Shown in pieces: positions 35,165 to 43,691 of a stretch of 64,000 nucleotides of DNA. A program made the position numbers and the translations under genes. Origin of the DNA: JAXMAR01 sp046350295. GTDB lineage: Bacteria > Planctomycetota > Planctomycetia > Gemmatales > Gemmataceae. The stretch is taken from assembly GCA_046350295.1 (NCBI GenBank), contig JAXMAR010000041.1, positions 1-64,000 of the forward strand. Direction: 5' to 3'. How positions within the stretch are numbered: the first letter of the stretch is position 1; every line of letters starts with the position of its first letter. The notes beneath the pieces were generated by a model. It saw nothing but the letters and a program-made list of their open reading frames with translations, did no database searches and was not told the DNA's origin.

Positions 35165-37134
35165 GACTCGAACGCGTAGTTGACCGGCGCCGCGGCGCCC
35201 GCCGCGACCGGCGCCTCCTTCGACCGTCCGGCGTGCATCGGCGTGACCGGCGTGGCCTCCGCCTCATCGAGGCGACGCCACTCAGGCTCGTATTCCGGGA
35301 CAATCTCCTGAAACTTGGCGTAGACCGGCCGCACGTCGGGCCCGGCGGCCAGTTCGCCCAGCTCGCGCACGTGGCGCTCGATAACGATCCATTCGGCCGG
35401 CTTGGCCTGGCCGATGAAAATGCGGTGATGCGCGGTCCTTCGCGCCATTTCCTCCCCCAGAAACAACTCCTCGAAGAGCTTCTCGCCGGGGCGAATGCCG
35501 GTGAAACGGATTTCGATGTCCTGGTCCGGCGTCAGGCCGGAGAGGTGTATCAAGTCGCGGGCGATGTCGACGATCTTGACCGGTTCCCCCATGTCCAGGA
35601 TGAAGATCTCGCCTCCTTGGCCCATCGTCGCTGCCTGGAGGACAAGCTGGCAAGCTTCGGGAATGGTCATGAAGTAGCGCTTCATTTCAGGGTGCGTGAC
35701 GGTGACCGGGCCGCCGCCGGCGATCTGCTCCTGAAAGATAGGGATGACGCTGCCGGCCGATCCCAGCACGTTGCCGAAGCGGACGGTCATGAAGCGGGTC
35801 GTGCTGCGCTGGGCGAACGACTGGACGAACAGTTCCGCCACGCGTTTGGAAACGCCCATGACTGACGTCGGGTTCACGGCCTTGTCCGTGGAGATCATGA
35901 CGAAGCGGCGCACGCCCCAGAGGTCGGCCAGCCTGGCGAGGGCACGCGTTCCCAGCACGTTGTTCTTCACGGCTTCGCACGGGTTCAGCTCCATCATCGG
36001 CACGTGCTTGTGCGCCGCGGCATGGAAGATCGACGAGGGGCGATGGGTCGCGAGGATGCTCTCCATGCGGTCCTCGTCGCAGATGTCCGCGATGCACGGG
36101 ATGATGTGCAATCCCGGGAACATCTCCACGAGCTGCAGGTGGATCTGAAAGAGGCTGTTCTCCGCGCGCTCGACCAGCACGATGGCGCGCGGCGCGAGGC
36201 CGCTGATGATGCGGCACAGCTCCGAGCCGATGCTGCCGCCGGCGCCGGTGACGAGCACGGTCTGGTCCTTGACGATGTCGCGCACCTGGGAGTCGTCCAG
36301 CGTGATCGGACTGCGCCGCAGCAGGTCTTCGAGCGCCACCTTGCGGATCCGGGACAGGTTGATCCGGCCGCCAACCAGTTCGTGAAGCGGCGGGATGATC
36401 TTGGTGTCCAGACCGCTCGCCTTGCACGTCTCGACGATCCGGCGGATCGCGGCCCCGGCCCGGTTGGCGATGGTGATCAGCGCTTGCCTCACGTCGTACT
36501 GCTTGGAAATGGCGCCGACCTGAGCGGTCGTGCCAAGCACGGGGATGCCGCCGACCAACATGCCCCTGAGGCTGGGATCGTCGTCGAGAAAGCCCACCGG
36601 CGCCAGGCTGAGATCGGGTCGGGCGGCGATTTCCCGGGCCACCATCGCTCCGGCGCGACCGGCGCCGATGAGCAGGGTCGGCACGCGCTCGGCCGCGGCG
36701 TCCTTGCGCTCGCGGTATTCGCTCCAGAGACGGGCCGCGCCGCGGACACTGAGCAAGCCCAGGATACTGAGAACCAGGTCCAGCAGGATGACGCCGACTG
36801 GAAGGCCGCTCGCCAGCGAGTGTTCGGGGCTGATGGACACGACGATGGCGACCAGTCGCCATAGCAGCAGACCAATGGCGGCGACCGCGCACCAATTGAG
36901 CAGCCAGACCGCGTCGCGCAGGCTCGTGTGGCGCCAGCTCAGACGCGACCGGCCAGCGGCCGCGAGAAGGAACAGCTTGCCGCCAGCGACAGCGGGAAGA
37001 AGAGAAAGGAGGCGCCACGCCGAGGTCGAAATCTCTTCGAACGGCAAAAGACAGGCGAGGCAAAAAGCCCCCGCCAGGGCGCATAGATCCAGCAGTATCT
37101 TGGCAAGGTGGTTGACGCGCCGGGGGCAAAGCAT
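35161..37134 (-). CDS. UDP-GlcNAc 4,6-dehydratase, PglF/WbpM/CapD-type membrane protein
   Basis: A 657-residue protein. The first 130 residues hold about four membrane helices, followed by a CoA/NAD-binding-like domain (TLLIGAGRAGAMVAREIAA, GFLDDDPSLRGMLVGGIPVLG). The C-terminal SDR dehydratase has VLVTGAGGSIGSELCRIIS, HAAAHKHVPMMELNP, ISTDKAVNPTSVMGVSKRVAE and RFGNVLGSAGSVIPIFQEQI. The usual SDR Tyr-x3-Lys is replaced by Met-x3-Lys, as known for this membrane subfamily. It makes the UDP-4-keto-6-deoxy sugar that the DegT enzyme would aminate. It is second in the operon, after the Wzz-like gene. Confidence 0.93.
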   Translation of the reverse strand: MLCPRRVNHLAKILLDLCALAGAFCLACLLPFEEISTSAWRLLSLLPAVAGGKLFLLAAAGRSRLSWRHTSLRDAVWLLNWCAVAAIGLLLWRLVAIVVSISPEHSLASGLPVGVILLDLVLSILGLLSVRGAARLWSEYRERKDAAAERVPTLLIGAGRAGAMVAREIAARPDLSLAPVGFLDDDPSLRGMLVGGIPVLGTTAQVGAISKQYDVRQALITIANRAGAAIRRIVETCKASGLDTKIIPPLHELVGGRINLSRIRKVALEDLLRRSPITLDDSQVRDIVKDQTVLVTGAGGSIGSELCRIISGLAPRAIVLVERAENSLFQIHLQLVEMFPGLHIIPCIADICDEDRMESILATHRPSSIFHAAAHKHVPMMELNPCEAVKNNVLGTRALARLADLWGVRRFVMISTDKAVNPTSVMGVSKRVAELFVQSFAQRSTTRFMTVRFGNVLGSAGSVIPIFQEQIAGGGPVTVTHPEMKRYFMTIPEACQLVLQAATMGQGGEIFILDMGEPVKIVDIARDLIHLSGLTPDQDIEIRFTGIRPGEKLFEELFLGEEMARRTAHHRIFIGQAKPAEWIVIERHVRELGELAAGPDVRPVYAKFQEIVPEYEPEWRRLDEAEATPVTPMHAGRSKEAPVAAGAAAPVNYAFES

Positions 37135-37266
37135 CGCGGGCGATCCTGGGTGTGAATCTTTGGTGCGGTGAGCGTCATGCGGTGGGAGCGTCCCTGCTGT
37201 CGAGCGTCGTGCTCGAAACGTCGTGTTCGAAACCGTGCGGAGGGAACCGTGGTCAAGCCGCGGAAT

Positions 37267-38772
37267 CTAGGGTGTCGCAACGGTCGATGGCTGAAGGACG
37301 AGGGCGGATTCGGTGGGCGCGGTTGTCGTGACCTTGGCCGTGGCAACGATCGTGGGACTTTCCGGGTCGCGGCGGCGCTGCTCTTTGAGGTAGGCCAGAA
37401 CGAGTCCGAGCAGAGCGCCGACAAAGGCGCCGAGCACGGCAAAGAGACGCAGACTCGGACCGATCTTCCGCGCGGGCGTGGGAGGCTCGATCGCTTCTAC
37501 CTCGTAGCCGCCCGCGTTGCGCAGCAGGCTCGCTTCGCCGAGACGCTTGACCAGGGTTTCGTGCAACTGCTTGGTGAAGGCGACGCTCGTGCGCAACGCC
37601 TCGTCTTCGAGGTCCAGCGCGACGACGCGTCTGGCCTCCTCCTGCTCGACGCGGAGCGCTTTTGCGAGCGCTTCCTCGGACGCCTTGAGGTAGCCGCATT
37701 CCTGTCGCAGCAGCTCCAGGTGTGCGGCCAACGGATCGCCGGCGCCGGCCGTTCCAGGCTTGGCCGCCACGGGCGCGAGAGCGGCGTCAGCGGCGCGGTG
37801 ATCGTCTTCAGACCCGGGGAAAGAAGCGGTGGGGAACAGGACCATGCGGCGGGCGGCTTCGATGCGCCGGCGCACGCCTTCCACGTCCGGATGCTTCGGG
37901 CCGAGCGTCTCGAGCAGCTTCTTTTCCTCCAGCAACAGCGGCAGCAGGCGTTCTTGCAGTGCCGCCTGTTTATCCGCGGAGCGCTCGTGCTCGCCGGCGC
38001 CGGGGAACCTCGTCAACAACGCCAGCACCGCTTCCCGGCTGCGTCCTTCGCGTTGGACCGCCTCGATTGCGGTGATCTGAACCTCCGCCTCCAAGCGGCG
38101 CAGCATGAGGGCCGACGCCTTGGCCTGAATGCTGCTCAAGCGCTCCTGGCGCGCCAGGACGCCGTCCGCGCTCTTGCCCACGAAGGGACTCTTGGCGCGA
38201 AAGGCCCGGTACGCGGCCTCCTTCTCCGCCAGTTCTTTTCGCAGCGTTTCCTTCTCGCGCAGGAGCAGCTCAACCGTGTCCGCGCTCACGCTCTGGTATT
38301 TCTTGTCAATGAAATCCTTGAAGCTATCCAACACGGCCGCGAGCACCACGGCGCAATCTTCCTGCCCTTTGCCGGAGAAGGTGAGCTTGAAAACCGTCGG
38401 CGCCCCGACGGGTGGCTTCACCGGGGTCACGGCGAGCCCCTGCGACACCACCTCGGCAAGGGGGCGATTCTCCTGTGCGAACATCGGCAGGGCGCGCAGG
38501 TCTCGGAGGCGAACCGCCTTGTCCAGAATAAGAGGGCTTTTCAGGATCTCGGGGGCCGGCGTCAGATACTCGTCGGGCGTCGATTCGCGCGCCTCGAAGG
38601 CGCCGACCGCTTCCGGGCGTTTCTTGACGAGGAGAATCTGGGCGGTGGATTGAAAGGTCGGCGGCAGGCAGAAAGCGAGGCCGATGCCGACGGCGGCGCA
38701 GACCAGCGCCGCGCCGCCGATCAGCCCCTTGTGCCGCCATCCGAGCGAAGTTGTATCCGTGCTGCGCATCAT
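37267..38772 (-). CDS. Wzz/GumC-like polysaccharide chain-length determinant
   Basis: About 501 residues from the ATG at 38772, behind AAAGGTAG. Two membrane helices flank a long periplasmic region: GLIGGAALVCAAVGIGLAF near residue 15 and LRLFAVLGAFVGALLGLVLAYL near residue 455, with PPTPARKIGPSL just before the second, a typical Wzz motif. The interior has coiled-coil stretches (REKETLRKELAEKEAAYRAF). No Walker motifs follow, so the tyrosine kinase domain of BY-kinases is absent. The protein would set polymer length. It is the first gene of the operon. Confidence 0.88.
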   Translation of the reverse strand: MMRSTDTTSLGWRHKGLIGGAALVCAAVGIGLAFCLPPTFQSTAQILLVKKRPEAVGAFEARESTPDEYLTPAPEILKSPLILDKAVRLRDLRALPMFAQENRPLAEVVSQGLAVTPVKPPVGAPTVFKLTFSGKGQEDCAVVLAAVLDSFKDFIDKKYQSVSADTVELLLREKETLRKELAEKEAAYRAFRAKSPFVGKSADGVLARQERLSSIQAKASALMLRRLEAEVQITAIEAVQREGRSREAVLALLTRFPGAGEHERSADKQAALQERLLPLLLEEKKLLETLGPKHPDVEGVRRRIEAARRMVLFPTASFPGSEDDHRAADAALAPVAAKPGTAGAGDPLAAHLELLRQECGYLKASEEALAKALRVEQEEARRVVALDLEDEALRTSVAFTKQLHETLVKRLGEASLLRNAGGYEVEAIEPPTPARKIGPSLRLFAVLGAFVGALLGLVLAYLKEQRRRDPESPTIVATAKVTTTAPTESALVLQPSTVATP

Positions 38773-39143
38773 GGCGCTACCTTTGTCGTTCCCGGCGCAG
38801 ACGAAGTTCCTCAGAAGCCGCGCAAGAGAATCTGGCATGCCGCGTGGAGAAATTCTGTCGGGCAGGAAGCGTGCCGAGAGGGGCAAGTAGCGTGCCGCCA
38901 CGCCCCGGATAGGGAAGCCTGACGAGGCGACGCCGAATCGCCCGAGGAAGGCCCACCACAACTAATTAAGGACGTGGAGAATGGGGAGTGTGGGCAAAAC
39001 GCGTGAAGGTTCGTTTAGGGCGTTTCGAGGAGGGAACACCTCTGTAATCCACGCGCCAAACGATTCCGATTATTTACATGGATGTTAACCTGGCGCTAAC
39101 AAAAGGAAACATCAACAGGATCTTGTTTCCGAGGAGCAATGAG
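38773..39143. other. Promoter-bearing gap upstream of the exopolysaccharide operon
   Basis: No gene is visible in these 371 bases. The minus-strand frame that extends the Wzz gene to 38961 is Arg-rich and not part of the protein. The more AT-rich core (39060-39125) presumably holds the operon promoter, but no clear -35/-10 pair could be assigned. Confidence 0.4.
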
Positions 39144-39169
39144 AAGGCCAGGCAATGCCTGGCCTTTTT
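39144..39169 (+). terminator. Intrinsic terminator hairpin downstream of groES
   Basis: AAGGCCAGGC (39144-39153), a 3-nt loop and GCCTGGCCTT form a perfect 10-bp stem followed by a T-run on the plus strand. On the minus strand the same stem ends the groES transcript but is followed only by TTCTCATT, so termination there is weaker. It separates the groES unit from the exopolysaccharide operon promoter region. Confidence 0.65.
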
Positions 39170-39198
39170 GTCGAGCTTGTTAGCCGTCGCTCTCTCGT

Positions 39199-39486
39199 TT
39201 ACTCGACGACGGCGAGAATGTCGTCCTCGGACATGATGAGGTACTCATCACCGTCGATGTTGACCTCGCTGCCGGCGTAAGAAGTGAAGAGGACGCGGTC
39301 CCCCTCCTTGACCTGAAAGGCGGCGCGTTTGCCGTTTTCCAGAAGCTTGCCGTCGCCCACGCTCAGGACCTTGCCCTGGCGCGGCTTTTCCTTGGCGGTA
39401 TCCGGAAGGACGATACCGCCCGCCGTCTTCTCTTCGGCCTCGAGACGCTTGACCACGATCTTGTCGTTCAACGGTACGACTTTCAT
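39199..39486 (-). CDS. groES: Co-chaperonin GroES
   Basis: A 95-residue protein, the usual size. It begins MKVVPLNDKIVVKRLEAEEK and has the mobile-loop region KTAGGIVLPDTAKEKPRQGK, then VKEGDRVLFTSYAGSEV and the C-terminal EYLIMSEDDILAVVE. GroES caps GroEL and assists folding in the cytoplasm. No groEL follows; the gene ends in a terminator region. It starts 20 bp after the stop of the response regulator, so the two may share a transcript. Confidence 0.97.
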   Translation of the reverse strand: MKVVPLNDKIVVKRLEAEEKTAGGIVLPDTAKEKPRQGKVLSVGDGKLLENGKRAAFQVKEGDRVLFTSYAGSEVNIDGDEYLIMSEDDILAVVE

Positions 39487-39506
39487 GTCGCATTCCTCAA
39501 CGATGA

Positions 39507-39926
39507 CTAGGGATGTTGCTCTTCTTCGCGAAGAAGACTGCCATAGGCCCGCATCAGGGCACGGATCATTGTATAGAGCAGAATGTTTTTGCTAACGGGC
39601 TTGGGGATGACGCTGTAGGCCCGCATGTTGAAGGCTTGCCGCACGATGTCTTCGCGGGCATCGGCGGTGACCAGAATTACCGGCAGCACCTCGTTGATCT
39701 GATGGACCAGCTGAAGTGTTTCCAGGCCTGTCATCCGCGGCATATGAAAATCCATCAGCGCCAGGTGGACCGGCGCCTCGCGGACGATCTCGACCGCCTC
39801 CTCACCGCAGGAAGCCAGCAGCGTGCGAAACCCCTCCGGCTCGACGATCTCGCGCAGCGTCTCGCGTGAATCACGATCGTCATCGGTAATGAGAACGGAA
39901 AGCGGTGTTCCGGCCACGGTCTTCAT
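39507..39926 (-). CDS. Single-domain response regulator
   Basis: About 139 residues: a CheY-like receiver and little else. Acidic pocket ITDDDRDSRETL, phospho-acceptor aspartate in LMDFHMPRMTGLETL, the VTADAR threonine region and lysine in SVIPKPVSKNIL are all present. A short C-terminal helix MIRALMRAYGSLLREEEQHP follows. The ATG at 39926 is chosen because 21 further upstream codons (start 39989) precede any receiver homology. Its sensor kinase is not nearby. The gene lies 20 bp upstream of groES. Confidence 0.88.
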   Translation of the reverse strand: MKTVAGTPLSVLITDDDRDSRETLREIVEPEGFRTLLASCGEEAVEIVREAPVHLALMDFHMPRMTGLETLQLVHQINEVLPVILVTADAREDIVRQAFNMRAYSVIPKPVSKNILLYTMIRALMRAYGSLLREEEQHP

Positions 39927-40182
39927 GCCGATCACCCAACGTTTACCTGGTCTACCCAACCTCAAACAGCAAAAATGATACCGCAACAAGGCCCGTCCGG
40001 GCCATACCTCCTTAACCCTTTTTGACGAAATCGGTTGTAATGAGGGCTAGCTGGACGGGGATTGGGCCGCTCTGCCAAACTTCTGCGCTGGCACTGTCAA
40101 GTTGACGGTTTTGCGGAGGAGGCTCCGCCCTTTGTAAGGCACTTGCGGAAGCACAAGTTCTACGGGCAGGCGGGCGAACACG

Positions 40183-41247
40183 TCACGGCATCGACTTCCA
40201 GAGGAGGTCCGGATTGAAGTCGTCGTCGCTCAGGTGGCCTGGGATGATGAAGCGGTCGTGGCAATAGTACTCGACCTCGTGCCCGCTCTTGTCATGCGTG
40301 ATGATCAGCACGGGGAGGCCGAGGCCGGGATCGAAGAACCAGAGACGCTGCCCCCCCTCAGGCAGGTTGGGGTCGGATTTGGCCGGAACGATTTGCTGCA
40401 CGCCGATCACCTTGGTGTCGAACTCGGGCCGTTTCAATTCGCCCAGATACTTCGCCGTTCCCTCGATGGCGTCCCCACGCTCGAGGGCGACCACCAAACG
40501 GCCGAAACGGTCGATGAGCGGACCGAAGCCGGCTTCGGTGATCGGATAACGGCTCTTGGATTTCACCAAAAAACTGTCGGGGGCGACCTTGAAGCGCTTG
40601 CCGCCGGGAAGGAAGAGGACGTCGCCCGTGGCGGTGAGTGAGTGAATCAGGTCGCCATACTTGCCTTTGACGTAGACGACCTCACGCCCCTTGCCCTCGG
40701 TCCCGAGCCACTTGAAGTAGACGCTGAACGGTTCCTTGCGGATCTTGGCGAGCATGACCTCTTCGGGCCTTGGCGAGCCGCCGACAACCTCGCGGCGGCG
40801 CAGGCGCATGATGTACGTGTCCATCGTCGCGTAACGCTTGGCGGCCTTCTCGTAAAGGTCGCGCAGCGGAGACTTGGAAGCCGGCGCCGGAATGAGGGCG
40901 GGTTCGGCGCTCGGCCCAGGCGGGAGTGGTGTCGGCGCCGCAAGGGATGGCGGTGGCGCGGGGGGCGGAACGGGAGGCGTCTTGTCGTCGACAAACGTCA
41001 GCGCGGCGGGGACGATCCCTCCCTCTTCGGTCAGGCCGGACCGACCCGGAATGTAGAGTGCTGCGGCCGGACGCGGCGCCTCAGGGACGTTGGACGAGGG
41101 AAGGGTTCGGGGCGCGTCCCCAGGGGCGGCAGGGGGGGTCGCGCCGCGGAGCAAACCGGCGACGTCTCTCGCCGGCGGTCCGCCGCGCGGCGTGGAGCAG
41201 CCGAAAAGCGCGAGCAAGCAAAACGCGGGGAAAAGGTTGCGGGCCAT
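40183..41247 (-). CDS. DUF1571-type lipoprotein
   Basis: About 354 residues from MARNLFPAFCLLALFGC, a lipoprotein signal with lipobox LFGC. A Pro/Ala-rich stretch follows (residues about 20-120), then the DUF1571 domain, RDLYEKAAKRYATMDTYIMRLRRREVVGG, EVMLAKIRKEPFSVYFKWLG, LPEGGQRLWFFDPGLGLPVLIITHDKSGHEVEYYCH split over several beta strands. DUF1571 proteins are common in planctomycetes and their role is unknown. The 53 extra upstream codons of the open frame are rejected because the signal peptide begins at 41247. Confidence 0.82.
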   Translation of the reverse strand: MARNLFPAFCLLALFGCSTPRGGPPARDVAGLLRGATPPAAPGDAPRTLPSSNVPEAPRPAAALYIPGRSGLTEEGGIVPAALTFVDDKTPPVPPPAPPPSLAAPTPLPPGPSAEPALIPAPASKSPLRDLYEKAAKRYATMDTYIMRLRRREVVGGSPRPEEVMLAKIRKEPFSVYFKWLGTEGKGREVVYVKGKYGDLIHSLTATGDVLFLPGGKRFKVAPDSFLVKSKSRYPITEAGFGPLIDRFGRLVVALERGDAIEGTAKYLGELKRPEFDTKVIGVQQIVPAKSDPNLPEGGQRLWFFDPGLGLPVLIITHDKSGHEVEYYCHDRFIIPGHLSDDDFNPDLLWKSMP

Positions 41248-41467
41248 GACGTTGCATCCGTTGCCACACCAAGGCGCGAACTCGCCCCGGAAGCCGGTAC
41301 CGTAGCCGCTTTGCAGGAAAAATGGTAGGTCAGTTTGGTTTTCCGCCTTCGGGGTCAACCCCGTTTTTCGTCGCGAAACCCGCTCGTGGCGGACCCGATC
41401 TTTCACCTTTACATTCCGCCGCCGCGCCGTTATATCGCCGCCTCCGAATGTTCAAGGAGGCGGTGTC

Positions 41468-42724
41468 ATGAAGCGACTGTTCTGGGCCGCCGGCATGGCG
41501 GCGTTGGCCGCGTTCGCCCTGCATCGGGCGGTCGTCGCCCAGGGGCCCGACGACGGTGGCGCCGCGCTTCGAAATCCCTTCGACCCCGTGCCCACCCGGC
41601 CGCGTCCGGGTCCGGTCGCCGACAAACCCGTTACCGACATTGAAAAGGCCCTGTCCGGCGGGGCGTCGCCGTCCCCTGCCCTGCCCTTCGACGCGGGCGC
41701 GGGAATCGGCGCGGACGGACGGCCCCGAGGCCTTGCCGCCCTGAAACCGAGCGCGAAAGACGATCTGAACAAGGACATCGCGGTGCAACCGAGTCACGGT
41801 CCCTGGTTAATCAGCGTGATGAGTTACGTGGGGCCCGAGGCGCCGCAGATGGCCCGCGACTTCGCCCTCGAAATGCGAACCACCTACAAACTGGCGGCGT
41901 TCGTGTTCAACTATGGGGCGGAAGAACGGAAGAAAGAATACGACCGCGTCAAGGCGATCATCGATCAGCAAAAGAAGTTCTGCGAGGACAACCACATGCC
42001 GCTCGAGAAGGTGCGGGTACGCTACACGTACGTGCCGGACCAGTGCGCGGTGCTAATCGGCGGCTACCCTTCCGAGGAGGCCGCCCACAAGGACCTCAAG
42101 AGTCGTATCCGCAACCTGAAGCCGCCGGACCCGAAGAAGGTCAAGCTCGACCTGGGCGTGGCGGCGGGTTACGAGAAGAGCGACCTCTCCAGCGAGCGCT
42201 ACAAGCCGGCCGGCGTCGCCAAGGAGGTGGTGCAGGTCTACATGAACCCGTTCCTGCGCGCCTTTGTCGCCCACAATCCCGCGATCAAGGTGGAGCGCCC
42301 GACCGAGCCCGAAGCGTACGACCTGGCCGCTCTCTGGAAATTGAACAAGGGGGAACCCTATAACCTGCTCGAATGCAGGAAAGCGGTAACGCTCGCAATC
42401 ACCCACTTCCGCACGCCTACCGGCATGGAGGACGCGCCGACGGCAAGCGGCGGCGTGCTGGGCGCGCTGGGCTTCACCAAGAAGAAGGCGCGCGACGACT
42501 ACGCCGCCACCAACGCCAATATCCTGGCCGACAACCTGCGCAAGCACTTCAAGATCGAAGCCTACGTGCTGCACACGCGCTATTCCAGTGTCGTCACCGT
42601 CGGCGGCTACGACAGCCCGGAAGACCCTAACCTCCGCTCCATGAAGAACCTGCTCCAGGCGCGTCTGCGTGTGCCGGGCGTGGAGATGTTCCCCGAGCCA
42701 TATCTGATGAAGGTGCCGCACTAA
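41468..42724 (+). CDS. Exported protein of unknown function
   Basis: A 418-residue protein with an AAGGAGG ribosome-binding site 8 bp before the ATG and a signal peptide MKRLFWAAGMAALAAFAL. After a Pro-rich linker, two similar alpha/beta blocks recur: HGPWLISVMSYVGPEAPQMA through CAVLIGGYPSEEAAHKDLK, and a C-terminal block with NILADNLRKHFKIEAYVLHT and VVTVGGYDSPEDPN. The alternation of GG-Y-x-S/P motifs after strand-helix units is reminiscent of SPOR-like folds, but I could not assign a family. Divergent from the DUF1571 gene, with which it may share a regulatory gap. Confidence 0.75.
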   Translation: MKRLFWAAGMAALAAFALHRAVVAQGPDDGGAALRNPFDPVPTRPRPGPVADKPVTDIEKALSGGASPSPALPFDAGAGIGADGRPRGLAALKPSAKDDLNKDIAVQPSHGPWLISVMSYVGPEAPQMARDFALEMRTTYKLAAFVFNYGAEERKKEYDRVKAIIDQQKKFCEDNHMPLEKVRVRYTYVPDQCAVLIGGYPSEEAAHKDLKSRIRNLKPPDPKKVKLDLGVAAGYEKSDLSSERYKPAGVAKEVVQVYMNPFLRAFVAHNPAIKVERPTEPEAYDLAALWKLNKGEPYNLLECRKAVTLAITHFRTPTGMEDAPTASGGVLGALGFTKKKARDDYAATNANILADNLRKHFKIEAYVLHTRYSSVVTVGGYDSPEDPNLRSMKNLLQARLRVPGVEMFPEPYLMKVPH

Positions 42725-42852
42725 TAACGAACAACGGCCCCGGCGTGAGGGGTCGTGAATGATTCGTATTAACTCATTTTTCTTCAATAGTTTACATCAC
42801 ACGCGTCTCCAAGAGGCGTGAGACGAATCCGGTCTTGAAACCGCCTGGCGCC

Positions 42853-43581
42853 TTACTTCGCGTTCTTTTCCAGGCCTGAGCGGCGCGCGTGCTCTCGCGC
42901 CAACGCCTCCGCAATCTTGTCGAGACTGCCTTCGAGCAATTCCGAGTCGGCGAACTCGTATTCCGGGCGAAGCGCTTCCACGGCCTTTGCCGGCGCGAGG
43001 TAGCGGCCCGAGACGCGAATGCTCAACACGCGGCCGGAGAAAGGGAGCCGACTGACCGTGAAGGCCGTGCTCGGGAACGAGTAGGGTTCGGGCAATTCAT
43101 TCACGAAGTCGACATGGTCGGCGTCCCGCGGTGGAGCGCCATAAATCCTTTCATCGCGCAGCCACTGCCCTTGAAGCAGCAGCAGCTTGTCCGCGCCGAT
43201 ATCGAACACGAGGATCGGCTCGTTGTTGTCGATCAGTTCGACGGAGATCACCGCCGGGTCGGTGACCGCGATCTCTTCCACCATCTGGACCTCGGCATCT
43301 CCGCCGGCGCGGCGGCGCTTGCGGCGCTCGAAGGGAATGAAGGTGGCCAAGGCCACGATGAAGATGAGCACGCCCAGCGCCCCTCCTACCCAGCGGCCGA
43401 CGTCGTGCGCTTCCTCTGAGATAAATCCCCCGACGAGCCCACCGACCCATCCGAGCAGGAGCGTCGGTACAACCCCAAGGCACAACACAAGACAGCCATA
43501 GGAGCCGAAGTCCAGGCCGGCTTCCGCGGCAATGACCGCTCGCTCCTGGTCGGTCGCCGGACGTGACGTGATCGTGTGCAT
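42853..43581 (-). CDS. Membrane protein of unknown function
   Basis: About 242 residues from MHTITSRPATDQERAVIAAE. Two hydrophobic helices (YGCLVLCLGVVPTLLLGWVG and WVGGALGVLIFIVALATFIP) are followed by a basic linker ERRKRRRAGGDAE and a roughly 150-residue soluble domain with ISVELIDNNEPILVFDIGAD. A longer in-frame start (43617) is less likely. No family was recognised. It is convergent with the preceding exported protein and divergent from the metalloprotease gene. Confidence 0.72.
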   Translation of the reverse strand: MHTITSRPATDQERAVIAAEAGLDFGSYGCLVLCLGVVPTLLLGWVGGLVGGFISEEAHDVGRWVGGALGVLIFIVALATFIPFERRKRRRAGGDAEVQMVEEIAVTDPAVISVELIDNNEPILVFDIGADKLLLLQGQWLRDERIYGAPPRDADHVDFVNELPEPYSFPSTAFTVSRLPFSGRVLSIRVSGRYLAPAKAVEALRPEYEFADSELLEGSLDKIAEALAREHARRSGLEKNAK

Positions 43582-43691
43582 GGGACGCCTCGGCGCCGTC
43601 GGGGATACATTCGGCACGCGGACACGATTATACGCTGGCGCCGGCCTTTTCCTCCGTTACAATCAAAGGCGCCCGCAAGGAGGAAATGCGC

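Noticed and set aside
32861..35179. 772-codon plus-strand frame
   Set aside because: Exact antisense shadow of the tandem glycosyltransferase gene.
39043..39059. Possible sigma-54 promoter (TTGGCGCGTGGATTACA on the minus strand)
   Set aside because: The -24 GG is present but the invariant -12 GC is AC here, so the match is too weak.
42725..42852. Short stem (ACGGCCCC with GGGGTCGT) between convergent genes
   Set aside because: Imperfect stem and no T-run; not called as a terminator.
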